Below, piece after piece: positions 9,684-22,053 of a stretch of 64,000 bases of DNA. This stretch comes from Sepiola atlantica (taxonomy: Eukaryota; Mollusca; Cephalopoda; Sepiida; Sepiolidae): the NCBI GenBank assembly GCA_963556195.1, contig OY744525.1, forward strand, positions 81,856,540-81,920,539, given 5' to 3'. The first letter of the stretch is position 1, and each line of letters starts with the position of its first letter. The notes beneath the pieces are model-generated. The model did not search any database, had not been told where the DNA came from, and was given only the letters and a program-made list of their open reading frames with translations. Both the position numbers and the translations under genes were made by a program.

Positions 9684-10239
9684 CATTACGTCGGATCATT
9701 TTATCCCCCTGTTCTTCATATATTTATATATTTATATATTGTGTATAAGATAATAGAATAAAATATCTCACAGATTGAAAAAAAAAATTATCTCAGATTT
9801 GAAACATACGTGGATACGGGGATAACAGATCAAAGAAAAATTTAAGTTAATTTAATTATAGAAATAAAAAAGAACTTAAATGTGTATGTATGCTTGTTAT
9901 ACCTAAAGTACTGAGCGTTGTCGATTCTAAGCTGAAATTAAACAAAAATAAAAATGTTTTTGTGTTCTTTAATTTTTTGAATCGGATGAATTACATTTTG
10001 TCTTGAGTTGAAATGTTTGAATAAGAAACATTCTTCCAACATGATTCTAGCATAGAATGATCAAATGGCGAATAATTTCATTTAAAGTGTTCAAACTTTG
10101 TGAGATTATCGTTAATCGACGAGCAAACTTCCGCGATTTCCGGGTAGGTTTTAATCACGTGACTAGGATTCAAACGGTTGTTCTGTCCTGTACGTAATGT
10201 CATCTCATATAGTAAGGTTCTATGAATTTACCCCTTATT
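9109..10239. other. No gene; (CT)n/(AT)n microsatellites
   Basis: (CT)n and (AT)n occupy 9291-9342, and two (AT)n blocks lie at 9499-9575 and 9645-9681, separated by a short unique spacer. The rest is AT-rich with nothing recognisable. Tyr/Ile frames across it are translated microsatellite. Confidence 0.6.
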
Positions 10240-10296
10240 GTAATAGCACCTCTCTCGTCTATCTGTTGACATCTGCTGCTGACTGCTATCATTCAG

Positions 10297-10332
<36 letters not shown>

Positions 10333-10354
10333 GAGAGAGAGAGAGAGAGAGAGA
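10240..10354 (+). repeat. Short dispersed repeat, copy 2, with (AT)n(GA)n tail
   Basis: It shares the CCTCTCTCG, TTGACAT(C/T)TGCTGCTG and GACTGCTATCATTC blocks with 8440-8545. It is followed directly by (AT)n at 10302-10329 and (GA)n at 10333-10354. Confidence 0.5.
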
Positions 10355-10644
10355 GGTGACAGAGCGACCACTACAAGAAATTGTGTACACGTTCAAAAAG
10401 AGAGATAGAAGGATATATGTAGAGAGAGTAATGTTTTACATCCATGACTTTCTATTCATCTTTTCGAAGCTTTTCGATACACAGAATGTCATAGACTTGC
10501 ACACATATACTGTTCCCGAATCCAGTTCTGAAGAAAAAAACTCTCTTGCACATACATGTTGTTTTATTTTGTATAACTAAAAATAAACATTAACAGAGAG
10601 ATTACTAAAATCCATTATTATTGATGGTGCTGATGCTGATGATA

Positions 10645-11020
10645 TTCAAAAATATTATGAGAATATAAATGAAGCAGTCCTTTTTAATTTTATATAATCT
10701 TAATATTTTCGTTCTTTAAAATGCCAGTTTATTATTTAACTTTACCCTTAATCATTCGTCATCATCCGCCATTTTCTTTTTTATTCTGCGCGTGCGTCGT
10801 TACAAAATTCCAAATTACCGTCGCTTAATTCTTGCATTCTTTATATTATCTCTCTTAATCTTTAAGTTGGATTTGAATTTTATTTATTTAATTTTGATTG
10901 GTAAACATAATTTTGTTCTTCTAATACTCAAGGATTTATCCAAGGATTTGCTGCAAATTATTTTCCAAAACAATTTCGTATTTTGCTATGTCTTAATTTT
11001 CTCGCTTTCTTTAGCGTGGG
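10645..11020 (+). repeat. Dispersed repeat family D1, copy 1
   Basis: Blocks such as AAATGAAGCAGTCCTTTTTA, CCGCCATTTTCTTTTT, GCG(T/A)GCGT.GTTACA and TTTAATTTTGATT match 16205-16590 in the same order and strand. A shorter piece recurs near 18330-18430. It contains no conserved frame. Confidence 0.55.
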
Positions 11021-11771
11021 TCTATTTTTCACTCCTCCATGACACATTCAGCGTGGCAATGGCTTTTCGTACTAAATATACTACAATTGTGACCGATATC
11101 TACAGATGGTGGTAAATGTTTATCATCTCGATATTAAAAAAAAAACAACAACTTATAAAACAACCCCACGTGTGTGTCTGTGTGTTTTCTCGCGACTATG
11201 AGACTTACACATTGAATTAATATTTTTATTTATTATCTACTATGTATCGAACATTTACTGAAATAAAAACATGCAAAAGCATAAAATGGAACGGGATTCT
11301 AAATCACATATCTAAAAAAAAAAAAATTTAATTACGAAATCAAATCCAACAGAATGTATTTCGGTTAATTCGTAAACAAGTCAACATTTTCAATCTTTTG
11401 CTAATAGTAAAAAAAAAAAAAACAGAATTAATTTTGTCGTGACCCCTTGAATTTTGGAAAGAATTTGAAAGTATTTTAACTGTCGAATAGAAAGTCATTT
11501 GAACTGGTTTTAAAAAAAATAACTTACTTAAAAATAATTTGGTAAACACCGATAAAAACAATAGCACATTTCTATCCAGAATTTTTATTCCTATATCTTG
11601 GTTAAATATTCTAATGTCGTATGCTTTCTTGACATGGATATGCCATTTTTCTTTAACTTATTTGTCCTTGTTGATTTTCAGCATGCATTCTGATTCTCGG
11701 AGGAGTTTTGCATTTAAGATTTTGCACAGAGTCCATAGTTGCATGGTATAATTCTCTTCTCGATGTCTTTT

Positions 11772-11775
<4 letters not shown>
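11021..11775. other. No gene recognised
   Basis: AT-rich sequence with A runs. The frames are short and show no motif. Confidence 0.5.
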
Positions 11776-11814
<39 letters not shown>

Positions 11815-11815
<1 letters not shown>

Positions 11816-12387
11816 CTATATATTAATACGATAGCGTGTGTGTTCGTGTGTCACGCTTACATCAAAAGCTCTGAGCATGCGTGCCGAACCTAGATTTGGA
11901 AAAACATTCAAGTCACATAATTTTCGTAATATCTTTGGCGCAACGGTTAGCGACGTAGGATTTTTACGTCGGTTTTTGACGTCGGCCCGACTGGTTTATA
12001 GTTCGATCCCAACCAACCTCTAAGATTTTTTTCTACATCGAAGGCGGGGGGTAGGGAGGGGACGACCGGGAAGACCCATATTAATACGATAGCGTGTGTA
12101 TTATTTTGTGTGTCACGCTTACATCAAAAGCAACGACCTTCCGAATCTTTGTATGCTACATTTAATTTAATCTAAAGCATTTACAAAGTAAGGTTTAGTC
12201 GCCGAAATATTTCATTCACTAGAAATATTGGATATAAATAAGTTTTGTAAATTGTTTCATGTATTGTTAATTTTTAAAAATAAATATACAAGTCAAATCT
12301 TATATTTTATTCAAACATGTATAGGGTAGGAACAAGATAATTAGTACTGAAAACATCATTTCGTGTAATTTACACGGGTCCCGCTAG
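11815..12387 (+). mobile_element. Small Helitron-like element inserted in an (AAT)n tract
   Basis: The left junction is A followed by TCTATATATTAATACG at 11815. The right junction is GGGTCCCGCTAG ending at 12387, followed by T. GTGTAA-T-TTACAC (12363-12375) forms a hairpin about 8 bp before the terminal CTAG. Helitrons begin with TC, end with CTRR behind a short hairpin and insert between A and T. Here the host is an (AAT)n repeat (11776-11814) that resumes as TAATAATAAC after 12387. The 5' block ATTAATACGATAGCGTGTGT recurs at 12080, on the far side of an inner SINE. There is no Rep/helicase coding, so it is non-autonomous. Confidence 0.75.
11930..12077 (+). repeat. tRNA-derived SINE inside the Helitron-like element
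   Basis: TGGCGCAACGGTTAGCGACG resembles box A and TAGTTCGATCCCAACC resembles box B at tRNA-like spacing. The body has a T run, then CATCGAAGGCGGGGGG and GGGGACGACCGGGAAGAC. The same family occurs at 34285-34440 (minus) and 58975-59165. Confidence 0.65.
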
Positions 12388-12858
12388 TAATAATAACAAT
12401 AACAATAACAATAATCTATTAATAATCGATATTATGTATCTGTCTGTCTATCTATCTGAATCCTACACTGTATTATTAGTTTTGATTGCTCTCTTTTTAT
12501 ATCCACTTATCAGCTCCTATATATACCCATTCCAAAACTTCCCCAAACATCACGAGTCTTACACATTTATTCAATTAATTTGTTTTAAAGCTTCTAATAA
12601 AATAATATGCGCAAATATACACTCATGATTATTTCCAGATGTATTTAAAATATTTTCCTCGATCATAATAATCTTAATAAAAATTATGAATAGAATTAAT
12701 TAAATACATTGTTTTTTATCTAAATAATTGAGTTACGTAATTAAATTAGATTGTAATGGAATATGATAGAACAGTCGGCGTCCACTCTAACATTTGGTTA
12801 CCCGCCTTCTGATTATTAAATATAACGTTCTATTTCGAACGCACAGAAAGTTCTATTT

Positions 12859-12920
<62 letters not shown>

Positions 12921-13150
12921 ACACACACACAAGACAGGGGCGCGTTATTTGATTAATAACATGTAAACAACACATTCTCTCAGATTTATCTTACGAGTCG
13001 CTCAAAAATGATATATTTACTTTGATTTTTTAATTAAAAAGTTTTGGGTTTGTTTGTTTTTTAATCTTATTAGAAATTATGTTTTAAAGTACAAATTTAT
13101 TGAATCAAATTGTTTAATTAAAAAAATAATTGATTTAAAAATTACTATTT
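12388..13150. other. No gene; (GA)n tract at 12860-12931
   Basis: A long pure (GA)n run ends in (CA)n. The rest is AT-rich sequence with no recognisable feature. Confidence 0.5.
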
Positions 13151-13154
13151 TTTT

Positions 13155-13575
13155 TGCAAAAAACACATTTTACTGAGCAATTAAATAACTGTATTTTATT
13201 TTTTAATTGTTGATTTTATTTTAGGTACACCTTTTTTTTTTTCGATTTGAAAAACTTCGAATATAATTATCTTTTTAGAACATTAAATGAGTTTAGGATT
13301 TTTTGTTTTACATTTTACGTCGTAAAAAGTAAATTTTGTTTAAAAACTGTTTTTATTATTCCGTGTTTTATTTATTAAAATAAAGGATGGGGGGATTTTA
13401 TTTCTTTTTTGTAAAAAAAAAATTACTGAGCAATTAAATAACTGAATTTAGAATCGTGTTCACTGTATTTTTTTAATTGTTGATTTTTATTTTAGGTACA
13501 CCTTTTTATTCGCTTTGAAAAACTAAAAAAAAAACATTATTTTTTACGACTTTAAGTGAGTTTAGGATGAACATA
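13155..13575 (+). repeat. Tandem duplication, about 250-bp period
   Basis: TACTGAGCAATTAAATAACT, TTTTTAATTGTTGATTTT, TTTAGGTACACC and GAGTTTAGGAT occur in the same order at about 13168-13303 and 13420-13570. The copies differ by small insertions. Confidence 0.6.
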
Positions 13576-13994
13576 TTGTTATCACTCGAGGCCTATTTTG
13601 GAAGACGTATTTACGTTAGAGTTGAATAGCGAACTGAACTCCCTCTAAAATCTACAGATATTTAAGACAAATTTTTCTTTTGATGATCTGAATTTTTGTG
13701 GCTTAATCGATAGTAATCCGAAAAAAAAAACGTGTATAAATATTTTAGTCTGGAGGGTGGGGCATCTATTGGTCCGCCAAATATAAATTTTGTTACGCCG
13801 TCTTCTGAAACAATAAAATAACTTCCAGTTAGCAACTTTCTTTTATTTATCGAAGAAAATTTAAAGATTTTGTTTTCTAAACACTTTGACTGCGGTTACC
13901 TTTTACTTAGTTTAAAATGTAATGTATGTAATATGTAACTAAAAACAACTAGTACAAAATATGCGACCGGAGGGAGCATATATTTGCTGCTGCT
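13576..13994. other. No gene recognised
   Basis: AT-rich sequence with short runs; I see nothing supportable in it. Confidence 0.5.
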
Positions 13995-14001
13995 GCTGCT
14001 G

Positions 14002-14087
<86 letters not shown>

Positions 14088-14100
14088 TAATAATAATAAT
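13995..14100. repeat. (GCT)n then (AAT)n microsatellite
   Basis: CTGCTGCTGCTGCTG passes directly into about 30 AAT units. It ends exactly where the LINE-coding similarity of the next feature begins. Confidence 0.9.
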
Positions 14101-15290
14101 CGCAGCTGAGTACAACAGACGAGTAAGGTGTATTCTTAAATCACACCTTCACAGTCGGAATACAATCTATGCTATCAATGCCAGAGCAGTAGCTATCATT
14201 CGATATACTGCCAGTATACTTGACTTGAATGTAGATGAACTAAAACGTTTGGATACCAAAACACCGAAAATGCTTACAATTTATGGAGCTTTTGCAAAGA
14301 AAGGAGATTGTATCTACCCAGAAAGGACGGTGGTCGAGGTCTACTTAGTGTTGAAGATATTGTGAATATAGAGGAAGGTTATCTAAATAAATATATTTCT
14401 GAGAGTAATGAGATTCTTCTTCGTGAAGTGAAAAGAGAGGAAATATTAAGAACTGGGATGAAAAAGAATCAAAGGTTACAAGAGAGAAGGTTAAAATTAT
14501 TTGGAAAGAAACTACACAGTGTATTCTTTAAGAATACTGCATTTACTGCAATGACAGCTGGAATTAGTTGGTCAGGGGTGATCTCAAAAGATCTACCGAG
14601 AGCACCTTAATGGCAGCCCAGGAACAAGCCATCCGAACTAGGTCCACCAATATTACATTGATAAAACTGCAGAATCACTGATATGCCGATTGTGTAATAA
14701 AAGGGAAGAAACCTTAGCGCATATTGTATCTGAATGCCCAATGCTAGCACAACACCTGTATAAAAATGGAGACAGGAAAAAGTCGATCAGGTACTACACT
14801 GGAATATATGCAAACTTTATAAATTGAACCACAATAAGAAGTGGTATGAGCATAAGCCAGAAGTGGTACTGGAGAACAACAATGTCAAACTTCTTTGGGA
14901 CATGTGCATACAGACTGATAAGGTTTTTGAACATTTAAAACCCGACTTAATATTTCTAAACAAAAACAAGAGAACTTGCTTAATCATTGATATAGCCTGC
15001 CCCTTTGATAGTGCAGGAGACAGAATAAGAAACAATAAATAAATATCAAGAACTAAAATGGGAATTAGTTAGACTATGGCAATATAAAGCATTAAAGGTG
15101 ATTCCCGTTGTAATTGGAACGCTTGGAACCATAACGAAAAGCTGCCATACATGGCTTGAACAGATTGACGAGACAATTTCTTTTCACATTCTGCAAAAGG
15201 CTTGTCTGTTAGGAACAGCGAAAGTGTTAAGGTACAGCTTGAATGTCTAAGGTCAAGGGAATTGACTTGATGTTCAAAAACAGAAAACAT
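14101..15290 (+). mobile_element. R2/R4-type LINE fragment A (restriction-like endonuclease), decayed
   Basis: Three frames joined by frameshifts give the C-terminal half of a LINE polyprotein. RT thumb: AINARAVAIIRYTASILDL (about 14175), then LPRKDGGRGLLSVEDIV (14311 on). Zinc knuckle: CRLCNKREETLAHIVSEC at 14684-14737 (CX2CX8HX4C). Endonuclease: HKPEVVLEN, KPD (14938 on), then Asp 14 residues after PD within IIDIACPFD, the PD-X12-14-D signature of R2-class endonucleases. The frame runs to LRYSLNV and stops near 15250. Catalytic RT motifs are absent, so it is 5'-truncated. At least two frameshifts make it non-functional. Placement in R4/Dong rather than R2 rests on the TAA-repeat context and is inference. 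Confidence 0.8.
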
Positions 15291-15312
15291 CCTAAAGTTG
15301 AGACTACTATGA

Positions 15313-15341
15313 AAAAAATTATTATTATTATTATTATTATT

Positions 15342-15372
<31 letters not shown>
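15313..15372. repeat. (ATT)n(CTA)n microsatellite
   Basis: About nine ATT units are followed by about ten CTA units, immediately after LINE fragment A. Confidence 0.9.
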
Positions 15373-15569
15373 AACAAAGTCTATGCATTTCATATTTGTA
15401 TATACGTTATCACCGTTTACACACATTAAAAAAATGAGATCGTCCGATGGTGATTAATCTGATGCCGCTATGGTTAACAATTTCGACATTTTAAAATGAA
15501 TTGTTTAAAATTTGAGTTCTGTCGTCCTGTCGATTAAAACAGTACAATTTTGAATAAATACATTTAAAA

Positions 15570-15785
15570 AAGTGACATCTTTTTATTGATTTGAAGAATA
15601 TTTAGCTGACAATTATTTTTACGGTAAGAAGACAAATAATATTTATTGTTTTAAAATGAATAAAATTGTTACAGCTTTAAATAAATAAATAAAGAAAGAA
15701 GAGTCATATGCGTTTTATTTATTTAAAGAATATTTAGCTGACAATGACAATTATTTTTACGGAAGAAGAAAGAGTCATTTTTTTC
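15570..15785 (+). repeat. Tandem duplication, about 131-bp period
   Basis: GAATATTTAGCTGACAAT followed by TATTTTTACGG occurs at about 15596 and 15727. Each is preceded by a TTTATTGATTT- or TTTATTTATTT-type block and followed by a GAAGA block. Confidence 0.55.
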
Positions 15786-15906
15786 TTAATTGTATTGACC
15801 TTGAAAAATATTTATTATCTCAAACGGAATATTATTAACAATAAATTATACGGTTCGATGTAAGAAGCACCGTGAAATATTCACGGATCCCCGTGAGGAG
15901 AAGGAG

Positions 15907-16207
<301 letters not shown>

Positions 16208-16590
16208 CGTAATATTCTAAGCAAATAAATGAAGCAATCTTTTATTTAAATTCGATAAAACTTTTCTTTATTTTTATTTTTCGTTTAGAAAAAAAAAATG
16301 CCAATTATTATTTAACTGTATTCTTAATAATTCTTCATTGTCCGCCATTTTCTTTTTATCCGTTCCGCGCATGCGTTGTTACACATTTCCAAACTGTTGT
16401 TGCTCGGCTAATTCATTAATTTATTCATATTTTAAATGCTTTTTATTTCTTAGTTGAATTTAATTTTTATTTTTATTTACTTAATTTTGATTAAACAACC
16501 TCTTTTTTGCTGTTTTAATTCTCAAAGACTTATTCTAGCATGTGCTGAAAATTATATCTAAAACAATATTTCATTTCACAACGTTCAGTT
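16208..16590 (+). repeat. Dispersed repeat family D1, copy 2
   Basis: It is colinear with 10645-11020: AAATGAAGCAATCTTTTATT, ATGCCAATTATTATTTAACT, CCGCCATTTTCTTTTT, CGCGCATGCGTTGTTACA and TTTAATTTTGATTAAAC. Both copies follow a triplet-repeat region. Confidence 0.55.
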
Positions 16591-16597
16591 AATATCA

Positions 16598-17160
16598 GGA
16601 GTTGGTGAGTGGTACAGCGTATACTATTGAAGGCGGTGCCGAGTTCGAATCTAGTCAGATCTATTATGCTCGCATTATGCTCTAATACCTTTGGAAAAGG
16701 TATGAATCCGCAATTCCCTTTCCAACCATGAGAAAAATAACAACTTGCGTTCAATGAATCGTATACAATGTGTACCAATAGTGTTTTTGGCACTTCATGC
16801 CAGTCGAAGATACGTCCTGGACAATCAGTCCGACAGGGTGGATCGTTGGGGCAACAGCTGCCCTGCTCTATCGTGCTGAGGTATTTGTGGCACCAGCTCT
16901 CCTGCTCGGTCATGCTGAGGTATTTGTTCTGATCAGTCCTAGGAGGTTCAAGCTCACAGGCTTTACCACCTCTTTTTGAGAAAGGTGTTGGTTTATGGCC
17001 AATCGCCTGAGGCACCCCTACCGGGGAATGTCGACGGGGCTGGGCAGACATATTTTGCCGGTCTAGAGTATTCCACCTCTGATGTGCTGGCCCTTTTATC
17101 CCTGTCTTCTGGCCTTGCGCCACATCTTCACGCGGTTGGACGGAGTATAATACTATGAAT
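16598..17160 (+). repeat. SINE, conserved-core family, copy 3 (long, with tRNA-like head)
   Basis: The head has TGGTGAGTGGTACAGCG (box A-like) and CGAGTTCGAATCTAGTC (box B-like) at 16603-16660. The core lies at 16940-17050 (CCTAGGAGGTTCAAGC, CACCCCTACCGGGGAATG). The tail is CTGGCCTTGCGCCACATCTT. About 130 bp of extra sequence and two similar GTGCTGAGGTATTTGT units (about 16873 and 16913) lengthen it. On the minus strand a 232-codon frame spans it and contains QPRRHSPVGVPQAI, resembling frames of copies 1 and 5. Confidence 0.7.
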
Positions 17161-17540
17161 CGTATACAATGATTCGTTATTATGTTTTGCCATTCAATAT
17201 GCTTACAATGGTTGATATCTCGTAGCATTTACAAGATTTGATTTGATTTGATTTGATTTGATAGTGTTATGGCATATCAACCTATTTTCGCGACATTTAA
17301 TAACGAAACAATACCTGTTGTAAGTAAGTGTAAACGATTAGATGAACAGGAGTCACTATTTTCCCCATAGCTGGTGTAGAAACCAGAGTTATCTCCCCCT
17401 TGGGGAGAAATTATTAGTTATGCCCTTTGATATAAAGTATTTAGATTCCCTTGGTAAAAAAAGGTAGATCTCCAAAACTTGTCGCAAACATGAGATCTCG
17501 TTACAACTATTGTACTAGGACGTGGTCGAGAATTAAGACT
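17161..17540. other. No gene; (GATTT)n at about 17237-17262
   Basis: A short pentanucleotide repeat is the only structure seen. Confidence 0.5.
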
Positions 17541-17544
17541 ATAT

Positions 17545-18060
17545 GTTTTCCTCATTTACTGGCTCTGTGTACTACAGGCAACATCGGCTTCGAGGTATTT
17601 CCCCTAAAAAGATGCCACAAGAAAATATAAGTCTTCATAATATCTTTGTACATGAAAAACTTGTGCATTTTTTATTGTATGGAAACAATGTATTTTCATA
17701 TGAAATCTTATGCTTTACTCGTCTATTTTTATCGTCTTTTACTTTTTACGCATGCACGTAGACAACGTAACACGCTGTGCATTTCTTTCCTATTTTCTGG
17801 CTAGACGCGCTACAGGCAACGTCAGCTTCGGGGTATTTTCCCTAAAATCAAAGACGCCACGAAGAGAATTTAAAGTTTCACCTCATGAATAACGCGCATT
17901 TTTATTGTATGACAACAATGTATAATCGTATGTAATCTTAGGATTTGCTTGTCTCTTTTTACCGTCTTTTGATTTCTACATGCGTACGTAGCCAACGTAA
18001 CACGTTGTGAGTTTTGACAACATCCAACGTGCGCAGAGAATTAATTTAACTTCATTAACC
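17545..18060 (+). repeat. Tandem repeat, about 240-bp unit, two full copies plus a part
   Basis: TTTACTGGCTCTGTGTACTACAGGCAAC (about 17554) pairs with TTTCTGGCTAGACGCGCTACAGGCAAC (about 17794). TTTTTATTGTATG(G/A)(A/C)AACAATGTAT pairs likewise. ACGTAG.CAACGTAACACG ends both units. A third, partial unit with GCGCATT follows near 18015-18070. The first and third quoted blocks are aligned from the raw sequence. Confidence 0.7.
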
Positions 18061-18875
18061 GCGCATTGCTAATCTTAATAAAATAAAATATCAAATTTTC
18101 TAATTTTATACTGGGAATAAATTGTGGGTTCATACCTTTCCCAACGGTATTAGTGCGTAATTTAACAGAAAGAAATGCGATATGAGTAGATTTCGGCATA
18201 GAACAAGTATCCATTATGTCAATAACGCGGCATCACAAAAAAACTAACAACAAACAAAACAAAACAAAAACAGAAAGAGAAAATCTCAATTTTGAAGCTG
18301 AAATCTGTTTTTAAACCCTTCATTTTGATTATAAAAAATCCTCTTTTTCTTGTTTTAATATTCAAATTCGTATTCAAGGATTTTCTGGAAGTTATTGTCT
18401 AAAACGATATTGCATTTGACATTTTTCATTTGATTCAATTGATTTTTTAAAAAATTTAATGGAGTTATTCGTTTTTCTTATCATTTTTAAAAACATTTGT
18501 ATTCAAAGTTTAAAAAAAAAATTGACTTTTTTAATTTCACTTTTTTATATTTCATTCTAACTACGAATTTTCTTTTAAAGGTTTTTACTCTTTTTTCATA
18601 CGAGTAAATCCGTTCACATATACATTTTGTCGTATTCGTTTTCAGTATATTTCTATCCAAGTCTCCTCAGAACTGCTCTTCAATATCCATTAACTTCATT
18701 CTGATTGTTAGTTTATATATTTATTCTTTCTTTATTCTTTATTCTTTCTCTTCTCTATTATATATATTTATTTTATCTTTCTTGATTTACTCATCACATC
18801 TTTTTTTATTCATTCTTGATTCTATCTTACTTCAATTATTTTTTTCTTTCTTAAGTATCTATTAGTTTTTTCCTT

Positions 18876-18921
<46 letters not shown>

Positions 18922-19429
18922 CGTTTCTCTTTCTTTTCTCAGTTATTTATTCTTTCTTTATCAATTTACTAGTTTGCTATAAAAATGGCGGCATACTTTT
19001 TCATTCATTCCCAACTTTGTTAGAACTTTTATGAATAATTTCACACCGTAAAAAAAACAACGACAACAGTTGACGTGGTTACAAACAATACTAATGCTTA
19101 AAGTTAGATGCTGCTGCTGATGATGCTTAATACTATGTCGGTTAGCAAACAGATGTAAGTACATAGCAACATAATCAAACATATTTGTCAACATAAATTA
19201 CACATACATATCTAATAGAGAATATTCTCAATTTACACAAAGAATAACTTTTGTAAACATTGTGAAAGAAAACAAAATTCCCATTTCCTCTAACAACTTT
19301 AGTTCCCAACTTAAATAAAATTTTATGAAAAAAAACAAAAAATACAAATAGTTTGGGTCTTGCTTACATTACTAGAAATACTGGTACTTTAGTCAGCTGC
19401 TTCATTCGCTGGTTATAAAAAAATATTCT

Positions 19430-19433
<4 letters not shown>
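18061..19433. other. No gene; D1 fragment and (CTAT)n
   Basis: 18330-18430 is a fragment of repeat family D1 (TTTTCTTGTTTTAATATTCAA, AAGGATTTTCTGGAAGTTAT). (CTAT)n fills about 18876-18920. The remainder is AT-rich and unassigned. Confidence 0.5.
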
Positions 19434-19489
<56 letters not shown>

Positions 19490-19746
19490 CTTATATATAG
19501 TTACTATTCCATATGCATATACATAAAGTATTATAAGGTTATATGATATATTGTGTATATATATTTTCAGTATTTACTTCAGCAGTTCCCAATACGTGAG
19601 CAGAGCTTAGTAGTACTATGAAAATATATTTATGCAAGTTAGCTACACAGAGACGTCCATTTTTCAGGAAATTCATCCTGATGCATTTCTGGGCGAATGA
19701 AACATGGAAGCTTCTGTGTAGCTTACTTGCGATAGATATATTTTCA

Positions 19747-19802
<56 letters not shown>
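19434..19802. repeat. Two (AT)n tracts around a short spacer
   Basis: (AT)n occupies 19434-19482 and 19750-19802. GAAAATATATTTATGCAAG (19619) and its near inverse CTTGCGATAGATATATTTTC (19727) bracket the spacer, so the unit is palindromic overall. Confidence 0.6.
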
Positions 19803-19806
<4 letters not shown>

Positions 19807-19862
19807 GTGTGTGTGTATATATCTAGGCAGCATTTTCTCTTGCAGGCAAGTATTGTTGAACT

Positions 19863-20455
19863 AGATATCCTTTGGTAGATCCTTTCAATAGTCCGAATTA
19901 GGATCTTAGTTTCGGAGGGGAATTGGCTGATGAATTTGCCATAGTTTGGATTTGTCTCCCAAGTACTTTCGGACCCATCTGGGTCCATCTTCGGGGGAAT
20001 GAAGTTCATCAGGTATAGACCATGTGTTAGTATTTATAGAAGGTTTTTGGCGGGAATTATGTACTAAGTGCGAAACTATATTTGGAGCGATAAATATTTT
20101 AGAATATTATTACTGATATTAAAGTTAATTCTATTAATTAGGAAGGTGTCTGATACTAGCGCCAGAGCCCAACACTTAACTAACGACAACTCCTGCACCC
20201 CGATCGGAATTCAGAAAACTCTTAGTAGAAAATACCAAAATCTTAGAATTTAGTACTAACAAACAAAAACTCCATATATTAGAAGCCCTATATATTATAA
20301 CCAAAAAAACACCTAATTAATAGAATTAACTTTAATATCAGTAATAATATTCTAAAACTATGGTAAATTCATCAGCCAATCCCCCCCCCCCCCCCGAAAC
20401 TAAGATCCTGATTCGGACTATTGGAAGGATTTACCAAAGGATATCTGTTTCTTAT
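19863..20455. repeat. Large interrupted inverted repeat with Penelope sequence in the loop
   Basis: Outer arms: 19863-19948 and 20359-20450 (GATATCCTTTGGTA and its inverse; GACTATTG.AAGGAT; AACTAAGATCCTGATTCGG and its inverse). Inner arms: about 20093-20145 and 20309-20358 (CTGATATTAAAGTTAATTCT and its inverse). The left arm holds about 140 bp of extra sequence including GACCCATCTGGGTCCATCTT. The loop carries a degraded Penelope endonuclease tail. A C15 run interrupts the right arm. Confidence 0.65.
20150..20325 (+). mobile_element. Penelope-like element fragment (C-terminal endonuclease region)
   Basis: Frames across the loop read ARAQHLTNDNSC and then, shifted, ENTKILEFSTNKQKLHILEA followed by LYI. 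Downstream of the GIY-YIG core, Penelope-like elements typically have SALA-H-x-NH, a t-IL block and a KxxLEALYI block, which this resembles. It is frameshifted and very short. Confidence 0.5.
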
Positions 20456-20460
20456 ATTAC

Positions 20461-20515
<55 letters not shown>

Positions 20516-20654
20516 TAGATTATCCCCTTAGTTTTACATGCAAATGAATAGCTATATGTAAGCAAAATATAATGGGAAAAGGATGAACCACAAAATTTTC
20601 TTAGAAGTTTCACCATGAGTGAAGTAAAAAGTGAATTTGATACAACGATATACA

Positions 20655-20800
20655 CGACGATGACACGGTGGCTAAATGGTGAACGAAGGCTTGGGTGTAC
20701 CGGGTTCGAATCCAGTTCGTTCCACAGAAACACTTTCATCAAAACTCCCACCTGGCCTTGTGTCTAACCTTCTGGAGAGAGGAGGTAAATAAAATACACG
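20655..20800 (+). repeat. tRNA-derived SINE (head plus core-family tail)
   Basis: ACGGTGGCTAAATGGTGAAC (box A-like) and GGGTTCGAATCC (a perfect-looking box B) are spaced as in a tRNA. The tail CCTGGCCTTGTGTCTAACC and GGAGGTAAAT is shared with the conserved-core family, but the core itself is missing. Confidence 0.75.
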
Positions 20801-21742
<942 letters not shown>

Positions 21743-21744
21743 CC

Positions 21745-22007
21745 AGACCTCAACTAGAAGTGCACGGAATAGTGACGAGGCTTATTATCACTCAAATTCC
21801 AGAGAAAGCCATCGGCCGTTATTAGCAAGAACTCACTGATAAACGGCTACGATGAGAACATAACATGAATTATAATGGTGATTGAAATAAGCGGAGAATA
21901 CCGGAAAATTGTGGAGACTTGTCACACAGAATCCAGGGAGCACTAATTGTGTTTACTAGCATGACATTACTCGCAATGACTCGTCTGAGAACTCCTAGTG
22001 GGTAAGA

Positions 22008-22052
<45 letters not shown>
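21745..22052 (+). mobile_element. Solo 3' UTR copy of the R2/R4-type LINE, ending in (AAT)n
   Basis: GTGGAGACTTGTCACACAGA, TCCAGGGAGCACTAATTGTG and GAGAACTCCTAGTGGGTAAG match 24480-24580, 26165-26270 and 36140-36235. In each case the block ends with (C/T)(C/G)TAGT(G/A)(G/A)GTA or similar, then TAA-type repeats. Here the (AAT)n run is 22008-22052, and a second element body starts directly after it. Confidence 0.7.

Positions 22053-22053
<1 letters not shown>

Noticed and set aside
20655..20730. Functional tRNA gene
   Set aside because: Boxes A and B are good, but the acceptor stem does not pair and the sequence continues into a shared SINE tail.
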